Shown here: positions 62,718 to 64,000 of the stretch, one piece after another
Layout: each line of letters begins with the position of its first letter
Position numbering within the stretch: position 1 is the stretch's first letter
Source: Pontiellaceae bacterium
GTDB lineage: Bacteria; Verrucomicrobiota; Kiritimatiellia; Kiritimatiellales; Pontiellaceae
NCBI GenBank assembly: GCA_016937945.1
Contig: JAFGVP010000088.1
Location: forward strand, 1 to 64,000
Direction: 5' to 3'
Length of the DNA: 64,000 bases
Position numbers and translations under genes: made by a program
Notes under the pieces: model-generated
The model's database searches: none
Told to the model about the DNA's origin: nothing
The model's input: only the letters and a program-made list of their open reading frames with translations

Positions 62718-64000
62718 ATGCACGGAATAGATCAGCAGAAAACAGCCGCCATCGAAATTATCACCGTCCTGCAGCGCGCCGGACACGAAGCATTTCTTGC
62801 CGGAGGCTGCGTCAGGGACGAGTTGTTGGACCGGCCTCCAAAGGATTATGACGTGGCCACGAGTGCTCCGCCCGATGCGGTCGAAGGCCTCTTTCCGAAG
62901 ACACTTGCCATCGGCAAAGCTTTCGGTGTTATTGCGGTCATCTGCGGCGACACAACTATCGAGGTAGCAACGTTCCGTAAAGAGGTTGGAAGCAGAGATG
63001 GTCGCCACCCGGACGCAATTGAGTTCTGTGCAGCCAAAGAGGATGCCTTACGTCGAGACTTCACGATCAACGGCATGTTTCAGGACCCGCTCAACGACAA
63101 GCTCTACGACTATGTCGGCGGCCTCGAGGATTTGGAGCAAAAGCGCATCGCCGCGATTGGCAACCCGAGAGAACGTTTCAAAGAAGATCACCTGCGGATG
63201 CTTCGTGCCCTGCGATTTGCCCACACGCTGGAGTTTGCAATTGAGGGAAACACCGACGACGCTATCAAGGAACTGGCGCCGAGAATAAAGCGGGTCAGCG
63301 CCGAACGAATTGAGCAGGAACTGACGCGCACGCTGACGGAAAGCCGAAAGCCCGGCGATGCCCTTCGTCATCTCTACCAGTGCGGCCTGCTCGAACAGAT
63401 CCTCCCGGAAATGATCCCAATGATCGGACAGGAACAACCGCCGCAATTCCACCCTGAAGGAGATGTGTTTGAACACACGGTGCTGATGCTGAATCTCATG
63501 AAAGAAGCTCCCGAGACGCCGGCATACACGCCGCGCGAACTGGCATTCACCGTCCTGCTTCACGATGTCGGGAAACCGCAGACAGCCCGCATCGGCAAAG
63601 GAACGGATGGGAAACCGCGCATCCGGTTCGACGGCCACGCCGATGTCAGCGCAAAAATGGCGGAACAGATTCTGGTCAGACTGAAATTCCCGACAAGGGA
63701 ACGGAGGCACATTGTAGATGCGATACGCGGCCATATGCGTTTCATGGATATCCAGAACATGCGCAACGCCACATTGCGGCGTATGATCGGGGCAGAAACA
63801 TTCGACCTCGAACTTGAACTTCACCGGCTTGACTGCCTGGGTTCACACGCAATGCTCGACAACTATGATTTTCTTCAGAGCTATCTGGAAGGGATGACCA
63901 ATGAACCGATCATGCCGGAGCCGTGGATTAACGGGCACGATCTTATTGCCATGAATATTCGTGAAGGACAACTGATCGGACGTATTCTTCGCGAGGCATA
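62718..64000 (+). CDS. CCA-adding enzyme / tRNA nucleotidyltransferase with HD domain (3' end cut by window)
   Basis: At least 427 residues. It starts MHGIDQQKTAAIEIITVLQR. The head domain has the GGCVRDELL motif and the catalytic carboxylates in KDYDVATSAP. The RRDFTINGM (here LRRDFTINGMF) and ERFKEDHLRMLRALRFAH helices bind the tRNA acceptor. An HD-type domain follows (EHTVLMLNLM, then LLHDVGKPQTA, then GHADVSAKM). The C-terminal PWINGHDLIAM block is close to the window end, so only a few residues are missing. Poly(A) polymerase cannot be excluded by sequence, though the length and HD fit the bacterial CCA type. No strong ribosome site (GAAGAGTGGG) is seen. Confidence 0.92.
   Translation, partial: MHGIDQQKTAAIEIITVLQRAGHEAFLAGGCVRDELLDRPPKDYDVATSAPPDAVEGLFPKTLAIGKAFGVIAVICGDTTIEVATFRKEVGSRDGRHPDAIEFCAAKEDALRRDFTINGMFQDPLNDKLYDYVGGLEDLEQKRIAAIGNPRERFKEDHLRMLRALRFAHTLEFAIEGNTDDAIKELAPRIKRVSAERIEQELTRTLTESRKPGDALRHLYQCGLLEQILPEMIPMIGQEQPPQFHPEGDVFEHTVLMLNLMKEAPETPAYTPRELAFTVLLHDVGKPQTARIGKGTDGKPRIRFDGHADVSAKMAEQILVRLKFPTRERRHIVDAIRGHMRFMDIQNMRNATLRRMIGAETFDLELELHRLDCLGSHAMLDNYDFLQSYLEGMTNEPIMPEPWINGHDLIAMNIREGQLIGRILREA

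Overview
The window reads as a chromosomal segment of a Gram-negative bacterium. I infer the PVC superphylum, most likely a Kiritimatiellota or Verrucomicrobiota relative. The reasons are very large secreted multi-domain proteins with calcium-loop (TSP3-like) repeats, a sulfatase-modifying-factor-like secreted protein, a DUF1573-like protein, a b6-type cytochrome b with a multihaem cytochrome c beside a cbb3 oxidase, and a mevalonate-pathway decarboxylase. The taxonomic call is inference; there is no rRNA gene to confirm it. I saw no tRNA, rRNA, CRISPR array, insertion sequence or prophage. One isolated phage-CII-like regulator is present.

Left part (1-14 kb), minus strand: a respiratory operon begins at 13937 with an FAD/Fe-S oxidoreductase. 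It runs through CcoS, a Rieske protein, a b6-type cytochrome b, a seven-haem cytochrome c, CcoN, CcoO, a 50-residue CcoQ-like peptide and a short CcoG/NapH-like ferredoxin. After an inserted secreted-protein gene come a DsbD_2/SafE-type membrane protein and the copper P-type ATPase CcoI. Together they could build a quinol-to-oxygen electron path (cytochrome bc complex plus cbb3 oxidase) and its copper and haem assembly factors. No separate ccoP is seen; the C-terminal dihaem part of the seven-haem cytochrome may take its place.

14-21.8 kb holds housekeeping and stress genes: a cold-shock protein, an MTH1-like Nudix hydrolase, two tandem MscS channels, a TraB/GumN protein, exonuclease III, two thioredoxin-fold proteins and glutaminyl-tRNA synthetase.

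21.8-51.3 kb is the striking part: six minus-strand genes, five of the junctions within 25 bp and four of them overlapping stop/start. They encode a giant secreted protein of about 6445 residues, a TolB-propeller protein of about 1334, a cysteine-less double rhodanese, a secreted protein with InlB-like and calcium-loop segments, a subtilase with altered Asp/His motifs and an FGE-like protein lacking one of the usual cysteines. The giant protein carries repeated SbsA-Ig, seven-bladed FG-GAP, PPC and LamG modules, then CARDB, InlB-like and FN3-like segments, and ends in a Hint (self-processing) domain. I regard this 29.4 kb unit as the best candidate for an undescribed cell-surface or secretion system. 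A divergent DUF1573-like gene starts 220 bp away across an AT-rich, palindrome-containing control region.

The right part (52-64 kb) holds a degenerate site-2-protease-like membrane protein, diphosphomevalonate decarboxylase, a D-Ala-D-Ala carboxypeptidase, the CII-like regulator, the tig-clpP-clpX group, a DUF3108 protein, a SpoIIAA/STAS-like protein, DsbD, and a CCA-adding enzyme cut off by the window end.
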